DNA from: Olleya aquimaris
GTDB lineage: Bacteria; Bacteroidota; Bacteroidia; Flavobacteriales; Flavobacteriaceae
Direction of reading: 5' to 3'
DNA: 64,000 nt
NCBI RefSeq assembly: GCF_003259525.1
Contig: NZ_QLLO01000004.1
Span: 1 to 64,000 of the forward strand
Both the position numbers and the translations under genes were made by a program. Position 1 is the stretch's first letter. Every line of letters starts with the position of its first letter. Shown piece after piece: positions 33,574 through 42,555 of the stretch. The notes below the pieces were generated by a model. It saw nothing but the letters and a program-made list of their open reading frames with translations. It was not told the origin of the DNA and ran no database searches.

Positions 33574-36500
33574 CTATTCCAAAATTGGTTGTAAAGCATT
33601 TAATGCTTGTTTTACCGTCTTAATGTGATCAAAGGTAAGCAATAAACGTAAACCGTTTCTAGTTTGTTTTTCTTTCATTCTACAAGATTGTGGATGTGTT
33701 TGCACATATTGTAACAGCTTAGTAAAATTAGGGCTTTGATAAAAACTACTTTGTTGATCGTTTATAAAATAGCCTATTAACTTGCCTTTTTTCATAATAA
33801 CTTTTTCTATCCCAAGTTTAGTAGCTATCCATTTAACACGTACGCTATTTATTAAATCGACTACTTGTATTGGTAGTTCTCCAAAACGATCTACTAATTG
33901 TGTTTCAAACTCTGCTAATTCTGCTTCCGTTTTAAAGTTATTAAGTTGTGTGTACAGATTTAATCGCTCGGTTATATTATTAACATAATCATCTGGGAAT
34001 AATAGCTCAAAGTCTGTATCAATAGTTATGTCCTTAACGTATTGTTTGTTTTCAATAGGTTCGTTATACAGGTCTTTAAATTCGTTTTCTTTAAGCTCTT
34101 CAATTGCTTCGTTTAAGATTTTTTGGTAGGTATCAAAACCAATATCATTAATAAATCCACTTTGCTCACCACCCAATAAATCTCCAGCACCACGTATTTC
34201 TAAATCCTTCATAGCAATATTAAAACCGCTTCCAAGCTCTGTAAACTGCTCTAAAGCTTGAATACGTTTTCTGGCATCGTTTGTCATTGCAGAATATTCT
34301 GGAGTTATAAAATAACAAAATGCCTTTTTATTGCTTCGTCCTACACGACCTCGCATTTGATGCAAATCACTTAACCCAAAATTATTGGCATTATTTATAA
34401 AAATGGTATTGGCATTTGGCACATCTAAACCACTTTCTACAATAGTTGTACTGACTAAAACGTCAAAAGCACCATTCATAAAACCTAGCATTAATTCTTC
34501 TAGTTTTTTTCCTTCTAACTGTCCATGACCAATCCCAATTTTAGCATCCGGAACCAATCTCTGAATTAATCCTGCGACCTCCCGAATGTTTTCTATACGA
34601 TTATGGATAAAAAATATTTGACCACCACGTTCAATCTCGTAACTAACAGCATCTCTAATAGCTTCTTCATTAAACCTAATAACATGACTCTCTATTGGAT
34701 AACGGTTTGGAGGAGGAGTTGTTATTACAGATAAATCTCGTGCTGCCATCAAACTAAATTGTAAGGTTCTAGGAATAGGCGTAGCGGTTAAGGTTAATAC
34801 ATCTACGTTATCTTTTAGAGTTTTTAGTTTTTCTTTTACAGCAACACCAAATTTTTGTTCTTCGTCAACTATTAATAATCCTAAATCTTTAAACTTAACA
34901 TTTTTATTGACCAGCTGGTGTGTTCCGATAATAATATCTACGTGACCTTTTTCAAGTTTTTCTAAGGTTTCTCGTTTTTGTTTGGCAGTTCTAAAACGGT
35001 TTACATAGTCAACAGTTACCGGAAAATCTTTTAATCGCTCTGTAAATGTTTTATGATGCTGAAACGCTAAAATAGTTGTAGGTACCAAAACAGCCACTTG
35101 TTTGCCATTATCTACCGCTTTAAACGCTGCACGAATAGCTACTTCTGTTTTACCAAAACCTACATCACCACATATTAAACGATCCATTGGACGCTCGCTT
35201 TCCATATCTGCTTTAATGTCTGCAGTTGCTGTGATTTGATCTGGAGTGTCTTCATATAAAAAAGAGGCTTCCAGCTCGTGTTGCAAATAGCTATCTGGTT
35301 TGTATTGGTAGCCTTTTTCTAATTTGCGTTTAGCATACAATTTAATAAGGTTAAACGCAACTTGTTTAACTCTAGATTTAGTCTTTGCTTTAAGAGTTTT
35401 CCATGCTTTACTTCCTAGTTTATAGATTTTAGGAGGTTTACCATCTTTACCATTAAACTTGGTAATTTTATGCAAAGAGTGGATGCTTAAGTACAATACA
35501 TCACGCTCTCCATACACCAATTTTATGGCTTCTTGTTTTTTGCCTTCTACGTCTATTTTTTGAAGTCCACCAAACTTACCAATCCCATGATCAATGTGTG
35601 TAACATAATCTCCAATATCAAGATTAGTCAGCTCTTTTAAAGTGATTGCTTGTTTTTTGGCGTATCCATTTTTTAGATGAAATTTATGATAGCGCTCAAA
35701 AATTTGGTGGTCTGTATAGACTGCAATTTTATTATCATGGTCAATAAATCCTTGGTATAACGACAAGGTTACTGTTTGGTAATGCACATTTTGTTCTATA
35801 CTTTGACTGCGCTCTGCACTGGCATCGTCAAAAATATCATGAAAACGTTTAGCTTGTTGCTCGCTTACACAGGCTATATAATTAGTGTAACCGTTATTAT
35901 GATTACTATTAAGATTATCGATTAATAAATTAAACTGCTTGTTAAACGCAGGTTGTGGTGTGGTGTTATTCTGAATAGTTTGTGTTGGACTAAATACAGA
36001 CGAAGCACCAAATTCTACAATACTAAAGTCTAATAATTGTTTTTTTAATTCTTTTGAATTACAAAATAACTCTGCAGGTTCTGCATGTTTGATATCTGTT
36101 GAAAGTTTGCCAAAAGCTTCGACAGCTTTACTATAAAAATCATCAATTCTATCAAAGGTTAAATCGAAGTTTTTACCAAAAACGACTGTTTTTTGTGCAA
36201 TGTATTTAAGGAAGCTTTGTCTGGACTCGTCCAGAAATTTATTAGCCACATTTGGGATGACACTAATTTTTTTGATTTTTTCTGTAGAGAGTTGCGTCTC
36301 GACATCAAAGGTACGTATGCTATCCACTTCATCTCCAAAAAACTCGATACGGTAAGGCTCATCATGAGAGAATGAAAAGACATCTACAATACCTCCACGT
36401 ACAGAGAATTCTCCAGGTTCTGTGACAAAATCGACACGTTTAAATTTATATTCAAATAAAACTTCGTTTACAAAATCTATGGATAAACTATCATTAACAG

Positions 36501-36936
36501 TAATTTTTAAGGTATTGCGTTCTAGCTCTTTTCTGGTAACGACTTTTTCAAAAAGCGCATCAGGATATGTAACGATTATTGCTGGCTTTTTACGGGAGTT
36601 TATTCGGTTTAACACCTCTGCGCGTAAAAGAACATTGGCATTATCAGTTTCTTCTATTTGGTAAGGTCTACGATAACTACCTGGATAAAATAATACATCT
36701 GTTTTATTAATGAGTTGCTCTAAATCGTTGAGGTAAAAAGCAGCTTCTTCTTTATCATTAAAAATAAGTAAAAATGGTAGGTCTGATTGTTTAAACGTTT
36801 GTGTAATTATGTAGGATAATGAAGAGCCTACTAAACCTTTTAAGTGTGTTTTATTTAAACTTTGGCCAATAGCAGTTTGCAGTTTTTGCACTTGCAAAGA
36901 CTGTAAGTAGGTTTGCGAGATTACTGTTTTACTCAC
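33574..36936 (-). CDS. mfd: Transcription-repair coupling factor Mfd
   Basis: Full-length Mfd of 1120 residues: UvrB-like N-terminal module (1-350; PGSYRRPYQIEETDNANVLL), RNA-polymerase interaction domain around LDIGDYVTHIDHGIGKFGG (about 470), helicase domain with Walker A GDVGFGKTEVA (about 592), DEEQ box LLIVDEEQKFG and motif VI MRGRVGRSNKKAFCYF, then the TRCF C-terminal domain. It removes stalled RNA polymerase and recruits UvrA. The helicase motifs are intact. Confidence 0.98.
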   Translation of the reverse strand: MSKTVISQTYLQSLQVQKLQTAIGQSLNKTHLKGLVGSSLSYIITQTFKQSDLPFLLIFNDKEEAAFYLNDLEQLINKTDVLFYPGSYRRPYQIEETDNANVLLRAEVLNRINSRKKPAIIVTYPDALFEKVVTRKELERNTLKITVNDSLSIDFVNEVLFEYKFKRVDFVTEPGEFSVRGGIVDVFSFSHDEPYRIEFFGDEVDSIRTFDVETQLSTEKIKKISVIPNVANKFLDESRQSFLKYIAQKTVVFGKNFDLTFDRIDDFYSKAVEAFGKLSTDIKHAEPAELFCNSKELKKQLLDFSIVEFGASSVFSPTQTIQNNTTPQPAFNKQFNLLIDNLNSNHNNGYTNYIACVSEQQAKRFHDIFDDASAERSQSIEQNVHYQTVTLSLYQGFIDHDNKIAVYTDHQIFERYHKFHLKNGYAKKQAITLKELTNLDIGDYVTHIDHGIGKFGGLQKIDVEGKKQEAIKLVYGERDVLYLSIHSLHKITKFNGKDGKPPKIYKLGSKAWKTLKAKTKSRVKQVAFNLIKLYAKRKLEKGYQYKPDSYLQHELEASFLYEDTPDQITATADIKADMESERPMDRLICGDVGFGKTEVAIRAAFKAVDNGKQVAVLVPTTILAFQHHKTFTERLKDFPVTVDYVNRFRTAKQKRETLEKLEKGHVDIIIGTHQLVNKNVKFKDLGLLIVDEEQKFGVAVKEKLKTLKDNVDVLTLTATPIPRTLQFSLMAARDLSVITTPPPNRYPIESHVIRFNEEAIRDAVSYEIERGGQIFFIHNRIENIREVAGLIQRLVPDAKIGIGHGQLEGKKLEELMLGFMNGAFDVLVSTTIVESGLDVPNANTIFINNANNFGLSDLHQMRGRVGRSNKKAFCYFITPEYSAMTNDARKRIQALEQFTELGSGFNIAMKDLEIRGAGDLLGGEQSGFINDIGFDTYQKILNEAIEELKENEFKDLYNEPIENKQYVKDITIDTDFELLFPDDYVNNITERLNLYTQLNNFKTEAELAEFETQLVDRFGELPIQVVDLINSVRVKWIATKLGIEKVIMKKGKLIGYFINDQQSSFYQSPNFTKLLQYVQTHPQSCRMKEKQTRNGLRLLLTFDHIKTVKQALNALQPILE

Positions 36937-37210
36937 TTAACTTTTAATTTTGTGCAAATATAAGTTATAGAATTGAGAATAGTTAATTTTAAAAACCACT
37001 ATATGACAGTCCTTGTGTAAAGGATGGCATGGTTTGTTTTAGTTCTTTTAAAGGAGAACCCTGACAGGGCTAAGTATAAACTTTCTTGAAAGCTTGTTGT
37101 TTTATACCTTATTGAAATGGTGTAAAATAAACGCCCAAAAAAAGAAACTTTTAATTTTAAAAGGTGTTGGGTTTAACTATATTTGTAGTGTAAAAATTAA
37201 ACAAAAAAGT
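36937..37210. other. Intergenic region between mfd and the TerB-like gene with short hairpins
   Basis: It holds the mfd and TerB-like promoters (TATATTTG at 37178-37185 is a good -7 box on plus). Three small inverted repeats lie in a row: TCCTT/AAGGA (37010-37024), CCCTG/CAGGG (37059-37069) and CTTTC/GAAAG (37081-37092). No gene is visible. Confidence 0.5.
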
Positions 37211-37642
37211 ATGTCATTTTCAGATTTATTCGATAGTGGATTTAAAAAGCGTAACGAGGATCATTTTGCTGCAATTGTACGTGTGGCAATGAGTGATGGT
37301 GTGATAACAGATGAAGAACGCGCCTTTTTAGACCGTTTAGCACGTAATTTAGATATTAGTGAAGGCGAGTATAAACAAATTTTAAAAGATTATAAAGAGC
37401 ATCCAATAAACCCTCCAACATCTTATGACCAACGTTTAGAGCGATTATATGATTTGGCACGTATGGTATGGGCAGATCATATAGAAGGTGAAAAGCAAGT
37501 GGCTATTTTAGAGCGTTTGTGTGTTGGGCTTGGTTTTAAGTCTAGTAATGCTAAATATGTAACACATAAAGCGTTAGAGTTGGTGCACGAAGGTGTTGAT
37601 TTAGATACTTTTGCTGAAGAGATTAAAACAATGAACAGATAA
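37211..37642 (+). CDS. TerB-like protein
   Basis: Cytoplasmic protein of 143 residues resembling the TerB/tellurite-resistance superfamily (COG3793-like): an N-terminal helix bundle with the acidic motif MSDGVITDEERAFLDRLA near 30-47, typical of the metal-binding TerB core, and a second copy-like segment VWADHIEGEKQVAILERL. Such proteins sense stress or scaffold membranes. The start at 37211 follows the -7 box at 37178-37185; an earlier ATG at 37094 would be upstream of it. No other ter genes are nearby. Confidence 0.82.
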   Translation: MSFSDLFDSGFKKRNEDHFAAIVRVAMSDGVITDEERAFLDRLARNLDISEGEYKQILKDYKEHPINPPTSYDQRLERLYDLARMVWADHIEGEKQVAILERLCVGLGFKSSNAKYVTHKALELVHEGVDLDTFAEEIKTMNR

Positions 37643-37660
37643 TAATCTGAAATCATTACA

Positions 37661-37692
37661 AAAAAACCGAACTTTTTTAAGTTCGGTTTTTT
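37661..37692. terminator. Bidirectional terminator
   Basis: AAAACCGAACTT pairs with AAGTTCGGTTTT around TTTT, with A and T runs outside. It serves the TerB-like gene (plus) and the hybrid kinase operon (minus). Confidence 0.9.
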
Positions 37693-39216
37693 TTATTTTA
37701 AATATTCTTCGATTTTAGACATAAGAGCTTGTTCATCAAACGGTTTTTTAATCACATCGTTAATTCCCGCTTTTTTATAACGTCTTAAATCGTCTTTAAA
37801 TATACGAGCTGTTAGTGCTATAACTGGGACACGTTTGTGCTCTCGCTCTGGCATTTTTCTAATTAATTGGGTAATTTCATCACCATAAGCATCTGGTAAT
37901 TTTATATCCATTAAGACCAAGTCAAACTCTGAGTTTTCTATACGTGGTACTACATCTTCTCCCTTAGTGACTATATCTAAAAAATAATTACCCTTAGACG
38001 CTAATACTTTTAATATTGATAATTGAGTAATTTCTGAATCCTCTACCAATAAAATATTATATTTTTTATCCGATACTGGTTTAGAGCTTGTCTCTTTTAC
38101 TACAGGTTTGATTGAAGCATAGCTTGGATCTACTTTAAAATTTATATTTGTAGAAAATGTACTGCCTTCACCTACTTTTGAAGCGACGCTTATTTTACTA
38201 TGTGTTAGTCCTACTAAAAACTTTGAAATTGCTAATCCTAAACCTGCTCCTTGATATGTTTGTGGGCTGTTTAGTTGTGTAAAACTTGTAAATATGTCCT
38301 CTTGTTTGTCCTCTGGTATACCTATACCAGTATCTTTTACTTGAAAATGAATGCTTGCTTTTTGTGCCCTGATTTGGTTTAATGAGACATTAAACTCTAC
38401 ACCTCCAACTTCTGTAAATTTTATTGCATTTTCTAACAGGTTACTTAATACCTGTCGTAATCGTAACGCGTCTCCACCTACAATTTCTGGAAGGTTGGAA
38501 TTAAAATCTGAAGAAAAGGTTAAGCCTTTTTGCTGAGCTTTTACCTCAAATACATTTTTAATATCTTCTAATAAGCTTCTTAAGTTAAAAGGCTCTATAA
38601 CTAGCTCTAGTTTACCAGCTTCAATTTTTGAAATATCTAAAATGTCTTCAATTAACTGTTTTAAGTAATAGGAAGAAGAGTCCATAACTTTTAAATAGTT
38701 AAGTTGCTCTTCATTTAAATTGGTTTTTTTCAGGATATCAGAAAACGTTAAAATACCTGTTAGAGGGTCGCGTAATTCGTGACTAAAATTAGCTATAAAA
38801 GCATTTTTAAAGGCTTCTTTTTCTTGAAGGTATTCGTTTTTAAGCTCTAAAATTTGAGAATTTATTACCGATTCGTTTCTAACTTGAGCAGTTGTTTGAT
38901 AGTTATTGTAATGTAATGTCAGGTCTGAGATTATAACTAATGGTAACTTTTTGTTATCAAAGGTTTTTACAATAATATCTGTTATAATAGTTTCGTTTTC
39001 AGGATTAGTAAGGTGTATACAAGAGAAAATATGTGTTTTATTAGTGTCTTGTAGCGCTTCATCAATACTTTCAAAAAAAGGATGTATTGTAGATAGATTT
39101 TTGCCAACTAAATCTGGAAAAATAATATCATCAGACTCTTTAATTGTACCCTCACGGTCTACAATAATATATTGATTTACGGATTGAGAATGGGTTTTTT
39201 TGTATTGGTCTAACAT
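37693..39216 (-). CDS. Cytoplasmic hybrid histidine kinase (PAS-HisKA-HATPase-receiver)
   Basis: Protein of 507 residues without membrane helices. Order: PAS-like domain (about 10-105), short coiled coil, HisKA with H146 in FSHELRDPLTG, HATPase with NLLENAIKFTE, DTGIGIP and GAGLGLAIS, linker, receiver (385-507) with D437 in VLMDIKLP, the T/S region VIALTAR and Lys in IKKPFD. The input is probably intracellular. Its ATG overlaps the stop of the Ras-like GTPase gene by one base (TAATG), so the two are coupled in translation, and the GTPase or its regulator may provide the input. The only target domain is the receiver, so a histidine phosphotransfer partner should exist elsewhere. Confidence 0.93.
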   Translation of the reverse strand: MLDQYKKTHSQSVNQYIIVDREGTIKESDDIIFPDLVGKNLSTIHPFFESIDEALQDTNKTHIFSCIHLTNPENETIITDIIVKTFDNKKLPLVIISDLTLHYNNYQTTAQVRNESVINSQILELKNEYLQEKEAFKNAFIANFSHELRDPLTGILTFSDILKKTNLNEEQLNYLKVMDSSSYYLKQLIEDILDISKIEAGKLELVIEPFNLRSLLEDIKNVFEVKAQQKGLTFSSDFNSNLPEIVGGDALRLRQVLSNLLENAIKFTEVGGVEFNVSLNQIRAQKASIHFQVKDTGIGIPEDKQEDIFTSFTQLNSPQTYQGAGLGLAISKFLVGLTHSKISVASKVGEGSTFSTNINFKVDPSYASIKPVVKETSSKPVSDKKYNILLVEDSEITQLSILKVLASKGNYFLDIVTKGEDVVPRIENSEFDLVLMDIKLPDAYGDEITQLIRKMPEREHKRVPVIALTARIFKDDLRRYKKAGINDVIKKPFDEQALMSKIEEYLK

Positions 39217-39722
39217 TATTTTTTTGCCTCTTTAAGTAGCGTTTGAGCTAAGTTATAAAAAACTTCCTCAACATTTTTTCCTGATTTAGCACTTGTATAA
39301 AAATCAACAAATCGTCCAAAAACGTCTTTATTTTGCTTAATAAAATCGTTTGTTACTAAATCTTTTTTATTGCCAATAATTTTCATTGGAATATTTGGAT
39401 AGCGTTCTTTAATATAATTGAGGTCAAACTCTAGATTCTCGTATGTTGTTGGTCTGGTCATATCAAATACATATAAAAAACCACTAGTTCCAATAAGGTA
39501 AGAGGGTCTAGTATTGGTAATATCATCATTACCTTCTAAATCCCAAATAACCAAAGTAATATCGTCATTAGTTTTAGGAATTGTAATTTCTTTTTTTAAG
39601 ACATGAACACCTATGGTTACTTTATAGTCTTCGCTAAACGTGTTTTCGACAAATCGTCTAATTAAAGACGATTTACCAACACCAAAGTGTCCAATTAAAA
39701 CTATTTTTTTAGATATTTTCAT
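39216..39722 (-). CDS. Ras/Rab-like small GTPase
   Basis: GTPase of 168 residues with all five G motifs: P-loop GHFGVGKS (11-18), switch I with T36, G3 DLEGND (61-66), G4 NKKD (118-121) and G5 TSAKSG (143-148). In the DxxGQ position the catalytic Gln is Asn65, so hydrolysis probably needs help from a partner. It lacks a lipid-anchor cysteine at the C-terminus (ends LLKEAKK). The gene follows a roadblock-like gene, an arrangement like MglA/MglB, a polarity GTPase with its roadblock GAP. An in-frame TTG six bases upstream is possible, but ATG 39722 is preferred. It overlaps the upstream gene by 14 bp. Confidence 0.93.
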   Translation of the reverse strand: MKISKKIVLIGHFGVGKSSLIRRFVENTFSEDYKVTIGVHVLKKEITIPKTNDDITLVIWDLEGNDDITNTRPSYLIGTSGFLYVFDMTRPTTYENLEFDLNYIKERYPNIPMKIIGNKKDLVTNDFIKQNKDVFGRFVDFYTSAKSGKNVEEVFYNLAQTLLKEAKK

Positions 39723-40527
39723 TTTCAAAGTAGGCTTTTAATTTAGTGCTAAAGGTATCACTATTATTTAAATCGGTTTTGTTAATTATATTTTGAGCAA
39801 AGTCTAATAATTTATCTTCTAATCGGCTTCTAAAAGTTGCAGTAAATGCGCCAGATACTGCGACAGCAATATAGTAATTTGAAAAGTTTTGTAAATGAAT
39901 ATGATAATTTTCATACTCTATATACTCTAAATTTTGAGCTTCTGTAGTAAAGGCGTCTTCTGCAAAGCTTTTAATAGCAGTTAGCATTCCAGCAACAGTA
40001 TCTTGGTCTAAGTTTTGGGTTTTTGAGTATTCTGACACAATAATACCAGAACCACTCTCAATTACCATAATTTGCTCAATCTTAGGTTTTAGTTGTTCTT
40101 GTAATATTAAATCTGCTTCTGAAACGCCTGTTTTTTTAGACTTAAATTTTCTGAAAAGGCTTTCAAAAGAAAAAGAATTATTAACTTTTTTGTTAATATT
40201 TTCAGAGAGTATTTGTATTTCTTTTTGGATGTATTTTTTAATCATTTTACCCATAATTGGGTATAATGCTTCAACTACAGCGTCTTGAGAGTTTTTAATT
40301 TCTGCTTTTAATGTCTCAGTAATAGTTGGACCCAAAGTTTTGGGCATTTCTTTAATAAACTCGTCTAGCTTTTCTTCTAGAATTGGGTCTATATGTTTAG
40401 ATAAATTATTTTGCTTATTAATTAGATCTTCAAGCTTTTTTAGCTTATGCTCTATAGATAAGGCATATTCATGTTCATCTTTTAATAAGATGTCTTTTAA
40501 AATTTTTAATTTATCTTCTTGATTCAT
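39709..40527 (-). CDS. Roadblock/LC7-like protein with N-terminal helical domain
   Basis: Protein of 272 residues, no membrane segment. Residues 5-35 contain the helical motif LKDILLKDEHEYALSIEHKL, similar to one in the neighbouring coiled-coil protein and to the N-terminus of cytoplasmic regions of OmpA-type proteins. Residues 36-135 are helical and charged. The C-terminal part (about 150-248) has the alternating strand-helix layout of roadblock/LC7 domains: IEQIMVIESGSGIIVSEY, DTVAGMLTAIKSFAEDAF, YENYHIHLQ, YYIAVAVSG. Roadblock proteins act as GAPs or adaptors for small GTPases, and the GTPase gene follows directly with a 14-bp overlap. The assignment is from pattern, not alignment scores. 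Confidence 0.75.
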   Translation of the reverse strand: MNQEDKLKILKDILLKDEHEYALSIEHKLKKLEDLINKQNNLSKHIDPILEEKLDEFIKEMPKTLGPTITETLKAEIKNSQDAVVEALYPIMGKMIKKYIQKEIQILSENINKKVNNSFSFESLFRKFKSKKTGVSEADLILQEQLKPKIEQIMVIESGSGIIVSEYSKTQNLDQDTVAGMLTAIKSFAEDAFTTEAQNLEYIEYENYHIHLQNFSNYYIAVAVSGAFTATFRSRLEDKLLDFAQNIINKTDLNNSDTFSTKLKAYFENENI

Positions 40528-40542
40528 GTGCGAGTCAAGTTA

Positions 40543-40899
40543 TTACTGACTTATTTTTTCGCCCAATTTTGTTAAGAGATCACCTAGAAGTTTACGGTCT
40601 ACTTTTTTGTTGTCTAAAGCTTCAGCTTTATCCTCAAAAGTGTTTTCTAATTCAGTTATTCTAATATTGATATCAGTACTTAAATTGTCGATATTTTGAA
40701 GTAATTCAGACTTGACTTCGTCTACAAGAGCTTCTAGTTCTTGTTTTTTTGCAAGAATGTCTTTTTTTAGTGTTTCAAACTCACTATCGTAAGCTTGCAT
40801 ATTTTCACCAAAAATAAGCTGCTTTATCGCATCAATTTTAGATGCTGCTTCCGCTGTATTTTGCGTAGATTCCTCGTTAGTTTTATTTGCTTTTGCCAT
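40543..40899 (-). CDS. Coiled-coil protein of the GTPase operon
   Basis: Acidic protein of 118 residues, mostly heptad-rich helix (about 40-105), no signal or membrane segment. The N-terminal motif IKQLIFGENMQAYDSEFETL resembles the start of the next gene's product, which suggests a shared docking element. It lies between fbp and the roadblock-like gene with short gaps (about 50 bp and 15 bp). Some public entries may call such neighbours fructose-bisphosphatase, which it is not. Confidence 0.8.
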   Translation of the reverse strand: MAKANKTNEESTQNTAEAASKIDAIKQLIFGENMQAYDSEFETLKKDILAKKQELEALVDEVKSELLQNIDNLSTDINIRITELENTFEDKAEALDNKKVDRKLLGDLLTKLGEKISQ

Positions 40900-40948
40900 G
40901 TAGGATAATTTATTTTCAAAAATAGCAAAAAAATAGACATAACGTTAT

Positions 40949-41956
40949 TTAATCGGTGTTTTGCATAAATTCTTCGGCTTTAAGCACCATATTTTTACTT
41001 CCACAGAAAAAAGGTACACGTTGATGCAATTCTGTAGGTTGTATGTCAAGTATTCTTTTAAAACCGTCACTAGCTTTACCATTGGCTTGCTCTGCTAAAA
41101 ACGCCATAGGGTTACATTCGTATAATAATCTTAATTTTCCTTCCTCTTTTTTAGAGCTTTTTGGATACATGTAAATGCCGCCTTTTATCATATTTCTGTG
41201 AAAATCAGAAACTAAAGACCCAATATATCTTGAGGTGTATGGTCTGTCACCTTCTTCCATTTGGCAGTATTTTATGTAATTTTTTACTCCTTTTGGGAAA
41301 TGGATATAATTACCTTCGTTTACAGAATATATATTACCATTTTCTGGAAATTGCATATCTGGATGCGATAAATAAAAGGTTCCAATAGCAGGATTTAAAG
41401 TAAACCCATTTACACCATGACCTGTGGTGTATACTAACATTGTAGATGTGCCATATACCACATATCCTGCTGCAACTTGTTGATTACCTGGTTGCAAGAA
41501 ATCTTCAATAGTTACAGGTGTACCAACAGGTGTAACACGTCTGTAAACAGAAAAAATAGTACCTACAGAAACATTTACATCAATGTTTGACGAACCATCT
41601 AATGGGTCTATTAATACAATATACTTGTTTTGATTGTTATCATCCTGACTATTTATACTTATAAAATCATCTTCTTCTTCACTTGCAATACCGCAAACAA
41701 TATTACGATTGGTCAACGTTTGGATAAATTTATCATTGGCATAAACATCCAGCTTTTGCTGGTCTTCTCCTTGGATATTTGTATCGCCAGCTGCTCCAAT
41801 AATGTCGACTAAGCCAGCTTTGTTTACTTCGTGATTTACAACTTTAGCTGCAAGTCGAATAGAGTTTATTAATCGAGATAATTCTCCAGAAGTATATTTA
41901 AAATAGGCTTGATTTTCTATTATAAATTCTCCTAAAGTTTGATTTTTTTTAGACAT
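40949..41956 (-). CDS. fbp: Fructose-1,6-bisphosphatase class 1
   Basis: Class I FBPase of 335 residues with the metal site in [25 protein letters not shown] (conserved DPLDGSSN), the upstream GIASEEEDD and the substrate region [23 protein letters not shown]. It is the key gluconeogenic step. The start at 41956 ([11 protein letters not shown]) is preferred; an ATG 36 nt upstream adds a non-conserved leader. It is first in the operon leading to the GTPase and kinase genes; whether FBPase and the signalling proteins are functionally linked is unknown. Confidence 0.96.
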   Translation of the reverse strand: MSKKNQTLGEFIIENQAYFKYTSGELSRLINSIRLAAKVVNHEVNKAGLVDIIGAAGDTNIQGEDQQKLDVYANDKFIQTLTNRNIVCGIASEEEDDFISINSQDDNNQNKYIVLIDPLDGSSNIDVNVSVGTIFSVYRRVTPVGTPVTIEDFLQPGNQQVAAGYVVYGTSTMLVYTTGHGVNGFTLNPAIGTFYLSHPDMQFPENGNIYSVNEGNYIHFPKGVKNYIKYCQMEEGDRPYTSRYIGSLVSDFHRNMIKGGIYMYPKSSKKEEGKLRLLYECNPMAFLAEQANGKASDGFKRILDIQPTELHQRVPFFCGSKNMVLKAEEFMQNTD

Positions 41957-42029
41957 AGGTAGTAGTTGTGCTATTTGGTACAAATATCGCATTTTTTAAC
42001 AATTATAACGTTGAAGTTTGTTATATTTT

Positions 42030-42059
42030 GGTTTGGTAAAAATTCTTAAACTATATTTG
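42030..42059 (+). promoter_or_regulatory. Promoter of the GNAT-aspartate kinase operon
   Basis: TATATTTG at 42052-42059 matches the -7 box; a TTG occurs at 42033-42035 (16-bp spacer) and another ends at 42030 (21-bp spacer). The ATG is 17 bp downstream of the -7 box. Confidence 0.5.
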
Positions 42060-42075
42060 ATTAAATTATTGAATC

Positions 42076-42555
42076 ATGAAGTTTACTATCCGTTTTGCTG
42101 AAAAAAATGATGTTTCGGCAATACTTAATTTAATAAAAAAACTAGCTGCTTTTGAAAAAGAACCAGATGCAGTTATTGTAACGGAACAAGATTTGTTAGA
42201 ACATGGTTTTGGACAACATCCACTTTATACTTGTTTTGTTGCAGAAAATAATGAAGAGATTGTAGCAATAGCTTTAGTTTATCTTCGTTTTTCTACATGG
42301 AAAGGAAAAACAGTTCATTTAGAAGATTTAATAGTTAATGAAGAGTTTAGAGGTCAAGGTCTTGGAACAATGCTTCTAGATGAAGTTATCAAATACGGTT
42401 ATAGTTTAGGTGTAAAACGCATTTGTTGGGAAGTTTTAGATTGGAATGAACCAGCTATAAAATTTTACGAAAGTAAAGGTGCTACTTTATTAAAAGATTG
42501 GTATTTGGTACAAATGAATGAAACACAAATACAAAATTACATCCAAAACTTATAA
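42076..42555 (+). CDS. GNAT N-acetyltransferase, SSAT-like
   Basis: Protein of 159 residues with the acetyl-CoA motif EEFRGQGLGTMLLDEV (about 95-110), the N-terminal IRFAEKNDVSAILNLIKKLA and the C-terminal WEVLDWNEPAIKFYESKGA typical of spermidine/spermine- and diamine-acetyltransferase relatives. The substrate is not decided by sequence. Its stop codon is immediately followed by the aspartate kinase ATG, so the two are cotranscribed. Confidence 0.9.
   Translation: MKFTIRFAEKNDVSAILNLIKKLAAFEKEPDAVIVTEQDLLEHGFGQHPLYTCFVAENNEEIVAIALVYLRFSTWKGKTVHLEDLIVNEEFRGQGLGTMLLDEVIKYGYSLGVKRICWEVLDWNEPAIKFYESKGATLLKDWYLVQMNETQIQNYIQNL

Noticed and set aside
40543-40899. Fructose-bisphosphatase label for the coiled-coil protein
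   Set aside because: It has no FBPase motif; such a label would come from its neighbour fbp.
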